A stretch of DNA of 64,000 nt from Ruminococcus sp. Marseille-P6503. GTDB taxonomy: Bacteria > Bacillota > Clostridia > Oscillospirales > Ruminococcaceae. The position numbers were made by a program, and so were the translations under genes. The notes under the pieces were generated by a model that saw only the letters and a list, made by a program, of their open reading frames with translations, did no database searches and had not been told where the DNA came from. The stretch lies in assembly GCF_900604945.1 (NCBI RefSeq), contig NZ_UWPB01000001.1:310001-374000 (forward strand). Reading direction: 5' to 3'. Below are positions 42,088-50,618 of this stretch, in pieces. Numbering within the stretch: position 1 is the first letter of the stretch; every line of letters starts with the position of its first letter.

Positions 42088-43032
42088 TTAATTATTCAGA
42101 TTATCTTTCAAAAAGTCCTCAATCGCTGTAAATGGAATTTTTGAAGAATCGTCATACAGATCAACATGGTTGCAGTTAGGCACAACAATCATTTGTTTCG
42201 GCTTTGCAGCCTTTTCATACGCCATATCGCTGAAAAAGCGGCTTTCAGCCTGTTCTCCGACAATAAATAAAATTGGACGCGGGGAGATTTCCGCTATATG
42301 GTCATTAAGTGAGTAATTCATAAAACTTAACTCCGATGTTGTGGTAAAATTTCCAAGCGCATTTGGATGATGTCCCCGTTTTGTTGCGTAAAATTCAAAA
42401 AATTCTCTCCATATGCCCTGTAGGTCACCTGGAATTTCCGTTGCCGCTTCCTCCGGGAATGACGGTATGTATTCGGGCGTACCGTTTTCTGCGTCAATCC
42501 ATCTTTGAAGCGACAGCTTTTCCTTACGCTTTTGTATTTGCTCGTCTGTCATTCCGATACGGGCAGCAACACTCATATCATACATACTTGCTGTGACGAC
42601 TGCTTTAATGCGTGTGTCAGCTGCCGCCGCGGACAGAGCAAAACCGCCGCTGCCGCAAATACCGACGGCAGCTATTTTTTCTCTGTCAACATAGGGGAGC
42701 ATACCGAGAAAATCCACGCCCGCACTGATATTTTCGCTGAACAAATCGGGGGAAGAAACGTGACGAGGTTCTCCCGCAGATTCTCCCATATAGCACGGAT
42801 CAAAAGTCAGGACGACAAATCCCCGTAATGCCAGCTCGTTTGCATATACGCAAGGTCCCTGTTCCTTTACGCCGCCATAAGGAGCGCCGACGATTACCGC
42901 CATATGCTTTCTGCTTTTATCCAGATCCCTTGAGTTATACAAATCTCCGGCAAGGGCAAGCCCATACCTGTTGTTATAGCGGACATTAGTACGCTCCGCA
43001 TTTTCGTTTAATGCCTGAATATAGTTGCTCAT
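42088..43032 (-). CDS. alpha/beta hydrolase (DLH-like)
   Basis: 314 aa from ATG 43032 (GGAGG 8 nt upstream; the frame is open to 43047). Strand-loop motifs: [22 protein letters not shown], then [14 protein letters not shown]. The nucleophile elbow reads [15 protein letters not shown], i.e. GxCxSGG instead of GxSxG, so Cys may be the nucleophile as in dienelactone hydrolase. The late His is in [12 protein letters not shown] and an Asp-containing [12 protein letters not shown] precedes it. Probably a cytosolic esterase-like enzyme. Part of the minus-strand cluster divergent from the LysR gene. Confidence 0.85.
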   Translation of the reverse strand: MSNYIQALNENAERTNVRYNNRYGLALAGDLYNSRDLDKSRKHMAVIVGAPYGGVKEQGPCVYANELALRGFVVLTFDPCYMGESAGEPRHVSSPDLFSENISAGVDFLGMLPYVDREKIAAVGICGSGGFALSAAAADTRIKAVVTASMYDMSVAARIGMTDEQIQKRKEKLSLQRWIDAENGTPEYIPSFPEEAATEIPGDLQGIWREFFEFYATKRGHHPNALGNFTTTSELSFMNYSLNDHIAEISPRPILFIVGEQAESRFFSDMAYEKAAKPKQMIVVPNCNHVDLYDDSSKIPFTAIEDFLKDNLNN

Positions 43033-43049
43033 TTTTAAATCCTCCATTG

Positions 43050-43616
43050 TTATTCTATCATTTTTATTATCTTTGCCGGAACGCCGCCGACAACAGCGTT
43101 TTCCGGCACGTCCTTTGCAACGACCGCTCCGGCAGCAACAATCGCATTATTGCCAATGGTAACGCCGGGAAGAATGGCTGCATGAGAGCCTATCCACACA
43201 TTTTTCCCGATGCGTATCGGCGCGGGAAAGTTGTCAGAGCGCTCCGAAGGCTTTTGCCCGTGGTTGATTGTCGCCATTACCACATAAGACCCGATAAGCG
43301 TTCCGTCCCCGATGTAAATACCGCCGTGATCTTGAAAGTGGCAGCCGCAGTTGATAAAAACATTTTCGCCGATAAATATGTTCTTTCCGCATTCGCTGTA
43401 AAAAGGCGGAAACATCGAAAAGGTTTCAGGAACAGGCTTTCCTATCAGTTTGGAAAACAGCATACGCATTTCTTTCGGTTCGTGATAGCGGTTATTAAGC
43501 TCTGCGGTTATCTGCATAGCGTCCTGTGCAAGCCTGTGCATACAGCTGTGCAGTTCTGAACCTGCTGCTGCCATTTGTCCTTTTCTTAAACTGTCTAACG
43601 CTTCCTGCATATCCAT
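43050..43616 (-). CDS. sugar O-acetyltransferase (Maa/LacA type)
   Basis: 188 aa hexapeptide-repeat enzyme: left-handed beta-helix turns [40 protein letters not shown] and [19 protein letters not shown], with the catalytic His in TINHGQ. It transfers acetyl from acetyl-CoA to a sugar hydroxyl, as in maltose or galactoside acetyltransferase. GAGGAG precedes ATG 43616. It lies 17 bp upstream of the hydrolase start, so they are one operon. Confidence 0.92.
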   Translation of the reverse strand: MDMQEALDSLRKGQMAAAGSELHSCMHRLAQDAMQITAELNNRYHEPKEMRMLFSKLIGKPVPETFSMFPPFYSECGKNIFIGENVFINCGCHFQDHGGIYIGDGTLIGSYVVMATINHGQKPSERSDNFPAPIRIGKNVWIGSHAAILPGVTIGNNAIVAAGAVVAKDVPENAVVGGVPAKIIKMIE

Positions 43617-43631
43617 AAATTCAGCTCCTCG

Positions 43632-43765
43632 CTTATTTGTATGACTTCACAAAAATTCCCGCGCAATCCTCATCGCTCAGTTCGCAAGGATCAGCAAGAA
43701 ATGATCTCTCCGGCGTTTGCAGCCAAGGTCATACATTCGGATTTTCAATTTCCATAGCCTTTGCT
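43632..43765 (-). pseudogene. short decayed frame between acetyltransferase and 77-aa gene
   Basis: On the minus strand ATG GAA ATT GAA AAT (43756 leftward) opens MEIENPNV and meets TGA. After it the same frame continues to [23 protein letters not shown] and TAA (about 43632). A +1 shift gives TLAANAGEIISC. A good ribosome site (GGAGGG) lies before an ATG at 43770. It reads as a small gene broken by a frameshift and deletion. Its family is unknown. Confidence 0.35.
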
Positions 43766-43787
43766 ATTCATCATAATAAAATCCCTC

Positions 43788-44021
43788 CTATATCATTTCT
43801 TTTTGAAGTTTGTAAATCAGATAATCAAGGCAGTCGATTTGTTTCTGCCCGCAACGCACGGTACCAAGCAATGACGATCTGTATTTTGTAAGTATCGGCA
43901 GCATACCTAAAGCGTCTCCTTTTTTTACAAAGGACATACATTGCTCTGTAAGCTCCTTGCCGCAGCCTGCGTCCTTTAAGTTCTGATAAATAAAACCGAG
44001 CGTATCTGTTGCTTCAGCCAT
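43788..44021 (-). CDS. small conserved-looking helical protein, unrecognised
   Basis: 77 aa from ATG 44021 (AGGAGGTG 7 nt upstream). All-helical, with Cys at several helix caps (DAGCGKELTEQCMSFVKKGD, GTVRCGQKQIDCLDYLIY). It looks like the small proteins often encoded first in LysR- or MerR-controlled redox clusters, but I do not know its function. First gene of the minus-strand cluster, with its own promoter. Confidence 0.65.
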   Translation of the reverse strand: MAEATDTLGFIYQNLKDAGCGKELTEQCMSFVKKGDALGMLPILTKYRSSLLGTVRCGQKQIDCLDYLIYKLQKEMI

Positions 44022-44043
44022 CCCTTGCACCTCCTATACTTAT

Positions 44044-44072
44044 AGTATATCTGCAATTCAGTCATATGTCTA
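44044..44072 (-). promoter_or_regulatory. promoter of the LysR-linked cluster with overlapping operator
   Basis: On the minus strand TAGACA (44072-44067), 17 bp, TATACT (44049-44044). The -10 is inside the palindrome ATACTTATAGTAT (44036-44048). A related ATACTTATAATTT lies at 44073-44085. Both have T-N11-A spacing expected for LysR operators. Confidence 0.55.
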
Positions 44073-44099
44073 ATACTTATAATTTATAAAACGTTATTC

Positions 44100-44129
44100 T
44101 TGACAGGAATATCACTTTGCTGCTATAAT
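44100..44129 (+). promoter_or_regulatory. promoter of the lysR-type gene
   Basis: TTGACA (44100-44105), 18 bp, TATAAT (44124-44129). Confidence 0.7.
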
Positions 44130-44160
44130 AAAGGCGACTGTTTCAAAGGAGATAAAACCT

Positions 44161-45036
44161 ATGGAAATTCGTGTATTGCGTTATTTTTTAGAAATTGCAA
44201 GGCAGGGCAATATGTCGAGAGCGGCAGAAACGCTCCACGTTACGCAGCCGACCCTGTCAAAACAAATGAAAGATTTAGAGCGGGAGCTGGGCAAGAAGCT
44301 GTTTCGCCGCGGCAGCTCCAGTATGAATCTGACCGATGAAGGAATGCTGCTGCGTAAACGGGCAGAGGATATTCTTGAAATGGTAGATAAAACCGCCGAT
44401 GAGTTTCACTCTCTTGACAATATTACCGGCGGAGAGGTTCATATCGGATGTGCAGAATCGTACCAGATTAAATATATCGCACAGGCGATCAAAGTTTTTA
44501 AGAAAAGATATCCGCTGTTCCGTTATCATCTGATAAGCGGAAATACAAAACAGGTCGCCGAGCGGTTAGACCGCGGTCTGATAGATTTTGCCGTTATCGC
44601 GGAGCCGCCGAACCTTTCTAAATATAATTATTTAGAACTGCCGGGTGCGAATACCTGGGGAGTGGTCATGAAACGAGATGATGTGCTGTCCAAGAAAGAA
44701 AAAATATGCGCTGACGATTTGACAGGCCTGGAGCTGATCTGCTCCGCGCAGGCGATGCAGGTGGATATTCCTCGCTGGTGCGGTGAAAAAACGGATATGC
44801 TGAACCTTTCAGGTACGATTAATCTTGCATATAACGGTTCTGTTTTTGTCAAAGAGGGGCTCGGATATATGCTTTCCTTTGACAGGCTGGCAGATACGGG
44901 CGCAGACAGCGAGCTTTGTTTTCGTCCGCTTGATCCTCCGTTGGAAACAAAAATGTATATCATCTGGAAAAAGTATCAGGTGTTTACCCCTATTGCAGAA
45001 TTGCTGCTGGACGAATTAAAAAAGCGGTTAAACTGA
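44161..45036 (+). CDS. LysR-family transcriptional regulator
   Basis: 291 aa. The N-terminal winged helix (1-60: MEIRVLRYFLEIARQGNMSRAAETLHVTQPTLSKQMKDLE) is textbook LysR. The effector domain (about 90-290; GEVHIGCAESYQIKYIAQAI, LIDFAVIAEPP) has the periplasmic-binding-protein fold. It is divergent from the minus-strand cluster (77-aa gene to aldo/keto reductase fragment), which it most likely controls through the T-N11-A sites at 44036-44085. The inducer is unknown. Confidence 0.94.
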   Translation: MEIRVLRYFLEIARQGNMSRAAETLHVTQPTLSKQMKDLERELGKKLFRRGSSSMNLTDEGMLLRKRAEDILEMVDKTADEFHSLDNITGGEVHIGCAESYQIKYIAQAIKVFKKRYPLFRYHLISGNTKQVAERLDRGLIDFAVIAEPPNLSKYNYLELPGANTWGVVMKRDDVLSKKEKICADDLTGLELICSAQAMQVDIPRWCGEKTDMLNLSGTINLAYNGSVFVKEGLGYMLSFDRLADTGADSELCFRPLDPPLETKMYIIWKKYQVFTPIAELLLDELKKRLN

Positions 45037-45050
45037 AACAGATAATAAAA

Positions 45051-45084
45051 AATCGGCAGAGAGCAATCTCTCTGCCAATTTTTA
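45051..45084. terminator. bidirectional terminator between lysR and ktrA
   Basis: AATCGGCAGAGAG pairs with CTCTCTGCCAATT, with A- and T-runs on the two sides. It serves the converging genes. Confidence 0.9.
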
Positions 45085-45094
45085 TGATTTTACA

Positions 45095-45739
45095 CTATTT
45101 TTTCAGCCATTTAAGGCTTTCTTTATTTCCCAGAACCAGTATTGTTTCATTTTCAACAAATCTGTGGTCAGGTCCTGGTAGCGTGTCAAATACCTCTCCG
45201 TTTTTTATGGCAAGTACGTTCAGACCGTATTTCTGGCGTACATTTTTTTCGATCAGGGTTTTTCCTACCCAGCTTTCGGGAACGGCGACCTCATAGATAG
45301 CATATTCGTCATTCAGCTTGAAATAGTCAAAAATTCCTTCCGAGCTGAATTTAACCGCGAACCGTTCTGCTGTTTCCCTTTCGGCATAAACAACCTCGTC
45401 CGCACCGTTATGCAGCAGGAATTTCTTATGAATATCTCTGTTGGCCCTGGCGAAAACGTATTTTGCGCCCATTTCCTTAAGCAAAGCCGTGGTTTCAAGG
45501 GAACTCTGGAAGTTATCGCCGATCGCAACGACGCATATATCAAAATTCCTCACGCCTAATTCTTCCATAAATCTAGGATCTGTGGCGTCGCCTATCTGAG
45601 CGTTTGTCACATATTTCAGAGCGGCGTCAACCCTGTCCTCTCTGATGTCGATAGCGAGAACCTCGTTTTTCTGCTTTGTGAGAGTTTTAGCCATATGCTT
45701 TCCGAAACGGCCAAGACCTATAATCAAAAAAGACCTCAT
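45095..45739 (-). CDS. ktrA: TrkA/KtrA-type K+ uptake regulatory subunit
   Basis: 214 aa from ATG 45739 (an ATG 4 codons earlier directly abuts its GGAGGA). RCK_N domain: FLIIGLGRFGKHMAKTLTKQ with the Rossmann GxGxxG, AIDIRED and IGDATDP. RCK_C domain near 135-214: AIYEVAVPESWVGKTLIEKN. It gates the KtrB channel in response to ATP/ADP or NAD(H); KtrA RCK_C is a known c-di-AMP target in other Firmicutes, and cdaA is in this window. It follows the ktrB gene by 38 bp. Confidence 0.92.
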   Translation of the reverse strand: MRSFLIIGLGRFGKHMAKTLTKQKNEVLAIDIREDRVDAALKYVTNAQIGDATDPRFMEELGVRNFDICVVAIGDNFQSSLETTALLKEMGAKYVFARANRDIHKKFLLHNGADEVVYAERETAERFAVKFSSEGIFDYFKLNDEYAIYEVAVPESWVGKTLIEKNVRQKYGLNVLAIKNGEVFDTLPGPDHRFVENETILVLGNKESLKWLKK

Positions 45740-45777
45740 ACTAATCCCCATTCCTCCGCGTCCGCGGAAAATTTTTA

Positions 45778-47133
45778 TCAGCCGACCGTAATTTTTTCAG
45801 TCGGCAGCTGTGATTTTGAGCTTTGAGCCGAATTGCTTAGCGCCATAAGCACCGTAAGCCCCCCGACTCTGCCTACATACATCAAAAGAGCCAGCAATAT
45901 ATGAGATACCGAGCTGAGGCTCGGAGTAAGTCCGAGAGAAAGTCCGACGGTACCGACCGCCGATGAGGTTTCAAAAACAGCGGCGAGCATGGAAACATTG
46001 TCAAAAGCGCAGATAAATACCGAAACCACAGCGGTAAGAATAATGTACATCATAAATATGCATACGGCGTTATGGACGATATCGTCTACGATACGTCTTT
46101 TAAAGCATTCAAGCGATTTTTTCTTTTTGAAAACGCATATAATGCTTAATACCAATACGGCAAAGGTCGTGGTTTTTATACCGCCTGCCGTCGACCCGGG
46201 AGAGCCTCCGATAAGCATAAGCATACTCATAACGGAAAGTCCGGCTTCGCTGTACTGCGTCAAATCAACGGTAGAAAAGCCGGCGGTTCTGGTAGTTACC
46301 GACTGAAACATTGAGCAGAGAAATTTTTCAGCGAAGTTCATACCCTCGTATGCAGCCGAATCATATTCAAGAAGCATAATTACTGCCGCGCCGCCAAAAC
46401 TAAGTATAAAAGACGTTGAAAGTACGATCTTTGTCTGAAGCCTATATGAACGGAAAGCAAGCTTATGCTCTCTGATATCGTTCCAGACAAAAAAGCCTAA
46501 GCCTCCTGTAGTTATAAGCAGCATAACAGCTATATTAAACATTACATCTACGTCTACGGTCATAAGCGACGAGAATTCCTTGAAATTTCCCATCAGGTCA
46601 ATTCCGGCGTTGCAGAAGGCTGAGACTGAATGAAAAACGGCAAAGTATACGCCCTTTGCAACGCCAAGCTCAGGTATAAACCTGAACGACAGCACAGCGG
46701 CTCCTATCCCCTCAAAGGTAAGCGATCCGAATAAAATGAACCTGGTCATTTTTACTATTCCGCCTAACTGGGGAGCGTTTACCGATTCAAGCATTGTAAA
46801 TCTCTGCTTCAGCCCTATTTTCTGCTTTGTAAGCGTAAGAGCGAATATGGCCACCGACATGAATCCGATTCCGCCTATCTGTATCAGAAACAGGATTACC
46901 AGCTGACCGAACAAAGACCAGTAGGTATAGGTATCGTGAATGACCAGTCCGGTAACGCAGGAAGCGCTTGTTGCAGTAAACAGCGAATCCTCTATGGGCG
47001 TGAACACCCTGTCGCGGGTACTGACAGGAAGCGAAAGCAGAAGCGTTCCTATGAGAATGATTATCCCGTAACCCAGTAGCAGGAACTTTGTAAGCGGAAC
47101 GCTTTGAAAAAAATTCTTTATTTTTGAAAACAT
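45778..47133 (-). CDS. ktrB: TrkH/KtrB-type K+ uptake channel subunit
   Basis: 451 aa membrane protein with four M1-P-M2 units. Filter-like loops show TATSASCVTGL, SAFCNAGIDL, TRTAGFSTVD and SSAVGTVGLSLG, each with the conserved Gly. The TVDLTQYSEAG and GGSPGSTAGGIKTTT segments are typical of KtrB. Forms the K+/Na+ pathway gated by KtrA. First gene of the ktrBA operon. Its promoter lies in the 47134-47340 AT-rich stretch but I cannot pick it clearly. Confidence 0.94.
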   Translation of the reverse strand: MFSKIKNFFQSVPLTKFLLLGYGIIILIGTLLLSLPVSTRDRVFTPIEDSLFTATSASCVTGLVIHDTYTYWSLFGQLVILFLIQIGGIGFMSVAIFALTLTKQKIGLKQRFTMLESVNAPQLGGIVKMTRFILFGSLTFEGIGAAVLSFRFIPELGVAKGVYFAVFHSVSAFCNAGIDLMGNFKEFSSLMTVDVDVMFNIAVMLLITTGGLGFFVWNDIREHKLAFRSYRLQTKIVLSTSFILSFGGAAVIMLLEYDSAAYEGMNFAEKFLCSMFQSVTTRTAGFSTVDLTQYSEAGLSVMSMLMLIGGSPGSTAGGIKTTTFAVLVLSIICVFKKKKSLECFKRRIVDDIVHNAVCIFMMYIILTAVVSVFICAFDNVSMLAAVFETSSAVGTVGLSLGLTPSLSSVSHILLALLMYVGRVGGLTVLMALSNSAQSSKSQLPTEKITVG

Positions 47134-47348
47134 AATTTCATCCTTTAATAGGAAAAATATTTCAATATAATCTATGTTATTGTATTATATCACCGTTGCA
47201 CTGAAAAGTCAATTGTCCATTTATATCAAAAAGTAATGATTTTTATTGGTTAAAACAGCAGATTTTTTATATCTGACGTAATTTTATAGGTTACAGCCTG
47301 TTTTATTGTTTTATTTGCATAAATTTTCTTTACAAAAATCCTAAATCA

Positions 47349-47377
47349 TTGACAAAAGTTTAATAATGTAATATCAT
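47349..47377 (+). promoter_or_regulatory. promoter of murT-gatD
   Basis: TTGACA (47349-47354), 17 bp, TATCAT (47372-47377). The leader is about 100 nt with no clear structure. Confidence 0.6.
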
Positions 47378-47485
47378 AGTACATACAAAGAAAAATTTAG
47401 GTAAAATTAAAGAGGATATACTGAATACATTTTAGAATACTGTAAAATATTAACGTCAGAACAATGGAAAGAGAGAAAAAGAACA

Positions 47486-48832
47486 ATGTTTTTACTCAAC
47501 TTTTTAACGATATTATTCGGAAAGCTTATGGTCAGAGTTCTTCGTATGATGGGGAAAAACGCCGGAAATCTTCCCGGTCTGGCGCTGTGGACTCTGAATA
47601 AAAAGTGTCTGAAAGCGTTCAGACCCGACTGTCCTATCATTGCGGTCACCGGGACAAACGGAAAGACATCGGTAACGAATTTTCTCAGCTATATTTTTTC
47701 CAAAAGCGGATGTAAGAATATAATCACTAATTATGAGGGAAATAATCTTGACACCGGAATATGCTCGCTGCTGCTGAATTACTGCACAATGACGGGAAAA
47801 ATACACGCAGATTATCTTGTGCTTGAGGTCGATGAATCCCATGTTCCGGTTATCTTCTCCCAGCTTAAGCTTGAAACTCTGATCGTGCTTAATTTTTTCC
47901 GCGATCAGCTTGACAGGAACGGCGAGGTGGAAACTCTGATACTTAAAGTTAAGAAGTTCTGCGAAACCTTTGACGGAAATCTTATCTTGAACGGCGACGA
48001 TCCGAACGTTGCGCGTCTTGGGCTTGCCAATCCAGGCAATAAAAAAGTAAAGTATTTCAGCGTTGAGAGATATAAATATGCCACCGAAACGCTCTATGAG
48101 GCAGGAGAGGGACGTTTCTGCCCCGTCTGCGGTCATGCTCTCGAATACGATTATTATCAGTATTCCCACATCGGAAAATTCCGCTGTCCTAAGTGCGGCT
48201 ACGGGAATTATCCTGTATACGCCAGATTTACCGGAATCGATCCGGACAAGCGTACCTTTACCGCGGACGGCGGTAAATATACAACTGTGTGCAGCAGTAT
48301 ATACTATATGTACAATCTCTGCGCCGTATACTCAGCGGCTAAGCTTTACGGCATAGATAAAGAAATTATACGCAAAGCCTTCCGAAGCTTTCGGGTAAAC
48401 AACGGAAGACTGGAAAGCTTCAGATATAAAAACAGCGAGCTTATTCTTAATCTTGCTAAAAATCCTGTAGGAGCAAATATGACGGTGCGTATTATGAACG
48501 AATGTCCCGGTAAAAAAGAGCTGCTGTTTGTGCTTAACGACAATACTGCCGACGGTCTTGACGTTTCGTGGATATGGGATATTAATTTCAGCATTTTCAA
48601 CAATGTATCAAAAGTAGTTGCCAGCGGAACAAGAGCCTATGATATTGCCGTAAGAATAAAATGCTCAGGTTATGACGCTTCCAAAATAAAGGTGCGTCCT
48701 GATCTGGACGACGCGGTGAAAGAGCTTTTTTCCGGCGAAGGCAAAAAATTCGCCATAGCCAACTATACGGCGGTGCAGCCTGCAAGAGCCGCTTTAAACA
48801 GGTTTATAGGAGGCGTAAGAGATGAAAAATAA
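47486..48832 (+). CDS. murT: MurT, Mur-ligase-like subunit of lipid II isoglutaminyl synthase
   Basis: 448 aa. Mur ligase P-loop AVTGTNGKTSVTN near 53-63, LEVDESHVPVI and NFFRDQLDRNGEV in the central domain. A four-Cys zinc ribbon (CPVCGHALEYDYYQYSHIGK and CPKCGYG near 215-240) is diagnostic of MurT, and the DUF1727 C-terminal domain follows (FVLNDNTADGLDVSWIWDI). With GatD it amidates the D-Glu of lipid II stem peptides to D-isoglutamine using ATP and glutamine. It overlaps gatD by 11 bp. Confidence 0.96.
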   Translation: MFLLNFLTILFGKLMVRVLRMMGKNAGNLPGLALWTLNKKCLKAFRPDCPIIAVTGTNGKTSVTNFLSYIFSKSGCKNIITNYEGNNLDTGICSLLLNYCTMTGKIHADYLVLEVDESHVPVIFSQLKLETLIVLNFFRDQLDRNGEVETLILKVKKFCETFDGNLILNGDDPNVARLGLANPGNKKVKYFSVERYKYATETLYEAGEGRFCPVCGHALEYDYYQYSHIGKFRCPKCGYGNYPVYARFTGIDPDKRTFTADGGKYTTVCSSIYYMYNLCAVYSAAKLYGIDKEIIRKAFRSFRVNNGRLESFRYKNSELILNLAKNPVGANMTVRIMNECPGKKELLFVLNDNTADGLDVSWIWDINFSIFNNVSKVVASGTRAYDIAVRIKCSGYDASKIKVRPDLDDAVKELFSGEGKKFAIANYTAVQPARAALNRFIGGVRDEK

Positions 48833-49565
48833 AATAAGGATACTTCATATGTATCCTGATATACTGGATCTTTACGGCGACAGCGGAAATATGGAGGTAA
48901 TTGAATACCGATGCGGCAAAAGAAAAATAGGCTGCGAAATAGATATTCACACTATCGGAAGCAGTACCGATTTTTCAAGGTACGATCTGATTTATATAGG
49001 CGGCGGAGCCGATCTTGAGCAGCAGCTTCTTGCAGACGATCTTGCGAAGCATAGCTCTCAGATACGTTCGGCTTATGAAAGAGGAAGCTTTTTTCTAGCA
49101 ATATGCGGGGGATATCAGCTTATGGGGCGTTACTATAAGGATTCCAACGGCAAAAAGATATCCGGCCTTGGACTGTTTGATTATTACACTGAAGCTTCGG
49201 AAAACAAGTCGGAAAGATGTATCGGAAATATTATCATAGAAGCTGAGCTTGACGGAGAGAAAACAAAGGTCATAGGCTTTGAAAACCACGGCGGCAGAAC
49301 CTACGGCGTAAAATCGCCGTTCGGCACGGTCCTGCTGGGTAACGGAAACTCTTTCAGAGACCGCTTTGAGGGATATTTTGAGAAAAATGTTATAGCAACA
49401 TATCTGCACGGCCCTCTGCTGTCTAAAAATCCTAAGGTAGCTGATTATATTATAAGCCGCTGTATCGGAAGGGAATCAGGCGACAGCGCTGAGCTTGTCC
49501 CTCTGGACGACTCGCTTGAAAACAAGTGCAGGGAAGTACTGCTGAAAAGATTTATGAAAACGTAG
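48822..49565 (+). CDS. gatD: GatD, glutamine amidotransferase subunit of lipid II isoglutaminyl synthase
   Basis: 247 aa class I (CobB/CobQ-like) glutaminase. The nucleophile Cys is in FLAICGGYQLMG near 94 and the catalytic His in TYLHGPLLSKNP near 190. It opens with LHMYPDILDLYGDSGN as in other GatD proteins. It supplies ammonia to MurT. Translationally coupled to murT by overlap. No clear terminator follows before the next promoter. Confidence 0.96.
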   Translation: MKNKIRILHMYPDILDLYGDSGNMEVIEYRCGKRKIGCEIDIHTIGSSTDFSRYDLIYIGGGADLEQQLLADDLAKHSSQIRSAYERGSFFLAICGGYQLMGRYYKDSNGKKISGLGLFDYYTEASENKSERCIGNIIIEAELDGEKTKVIGFENHGGRTYGVKSPFGTVLLGNGNSFRDRFEGYFEKNVIATYLHGPLLSKNPKVADYIISRCIGRESGDSAELVPLDDSLENKCREVLLKRFMKT

Positions 49566-49652
49566 GCCGTTTTATTTCCTTGCGCGCCGGCAGCTTGGCT
49601 TGCTGTATGAATTAAAGCGCGGTGATTTTTACAGAGTATTAATCGCTTGAAA

Positions 49653-49681
49653 TTGACAAAATTATAATAAGGTGATATAAT
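49653..49681 (+). promoter_or_regulatory. consensus promoter of the wall-polymer operon
   Basis: TTGACA (49653-49658), 17 bp, TATAAT (49676-49681). Leader of about 90 nt to the first gene. Confidence 0.85.
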
Positions 49682-49775
49682 TTAAAGGTTAAATATTCTT
49701 TTAAGCCGAAGTCTGTGCCGACTTTACTGTACTGCGGCGGAATTAGATACAGCCGAAAAGAAAAGGTGGAAGCTG

Positions 49776-50615
49776 ATGAATCCGAAACAAACGCCTGATA
49801 TACCCTTATACAGCGTGCTGATGTCAGTATACGCCGGAGAAAAGCCGGAGTATTTAAGGGAAAGCATTGAAAGTATGTATTCTCAGACTATGCCGCCGGA
49901 CGACTTTGTTCTGGTGTGCGACGGCAGGCTGAACGAAAGGCTTGACGAGGTAATAAGCAGTTACGAAAAAAGATTTCCTGAATCCTTTCATCCGATCAGG
50001 CTTGAACAAAAGCGAGGAGTGGGAGGCTGCGCCAATATAGGTATGGACGTCTGCCGGCATGAGTATATAGTAAAGATGGATTCCGACGACGTGGCTCTGC
50101 CTCAGAGGTGCGAAAAACAGCTTTCGCTTATGAAAAGCAAGCCGCGGCTTGATATGTGCGGAGCGTATATCGAGGAGTTCGATACGGATACGGGAGAAAA
50201 AATAGCCGTAAAGAAAACTCCGGTCGAAAATGAAGAAATCCGCAGATACGCCAGACGCAGGAATCCCTTTAACAATCCGACGCTGGTATTCAAAAAATCA
50301 TCAGCCCAAAAAATAGGAGGCTACGATACGGTAAAACGCTGCGAGGATTATGATTTTGTCGTGAGAATGCTTCAAAGCGGCGCGGCGGGGGAAAATATTC
50401 CGGAAATACTGGTGCGGTACCGAGCTTCAAAGCATAATTACGAGCGCAGGCGCAACTGGGCCAATACCAAGTCGTTTATAAGCGTCAGGTGGAGGATTTT
50501 CCGGTCGGGCTATTCAAGCTTTGCCGACTTTATCCTGCCCTGCGGTATGCAGCTGATAATATTTATACTTCCCAAAAGCCTGACAGGAAAAATATACAGG
50601 AAATTCTTGAGGTAA
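49776..50615 (+). CDS. glycosyltransferase family 2
   Basis: 279 aa GT-A enzyme: PLYSVLMSVYAGEKPEYLRE at the N-terminus and the donor/metal motif VKMDSDDVALPQR (DxD near 98-100). Acceptor-side residues are around FNNPTLVFKKS and GGYDTVKRCEDYDFVVRML (the ED motif). A C-terminal amphipathic/hydrophobic stretch (LPCGMQLIIFILPKSL) may touch the membrane. It probably adds a sugar to the polymer exported by the next genes. First gene of a four-gene operon; it ends 3 bp before the next start. Confidence 0.9.
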   Translation: MNPKQTPDIPLYSVLMSVYAGEKPEYLRESIESMYSQTMPPDDFVLVCDGRLNERLDEVISSYEKRFPESFHPIRLEQKRGVGGCANIGMDVCRHEYIVKMDSDDVALPQRCEKQLSLMKSKPRLDMCGAYIEEFDTDTGEKIAVKKTPVENEEIRRYARRRNPFNNPTLVFKKSSAQKIGGYDTVKRCEDYDFVVRMLQSGAAGENIPEILVRYRASKHNYERRRNWANTKSFISVRWRIFRSGYSSFADFILPCGMQLIIFILPKSLTGKIYRKFLR

Positions 50616-50618
50616 ACA

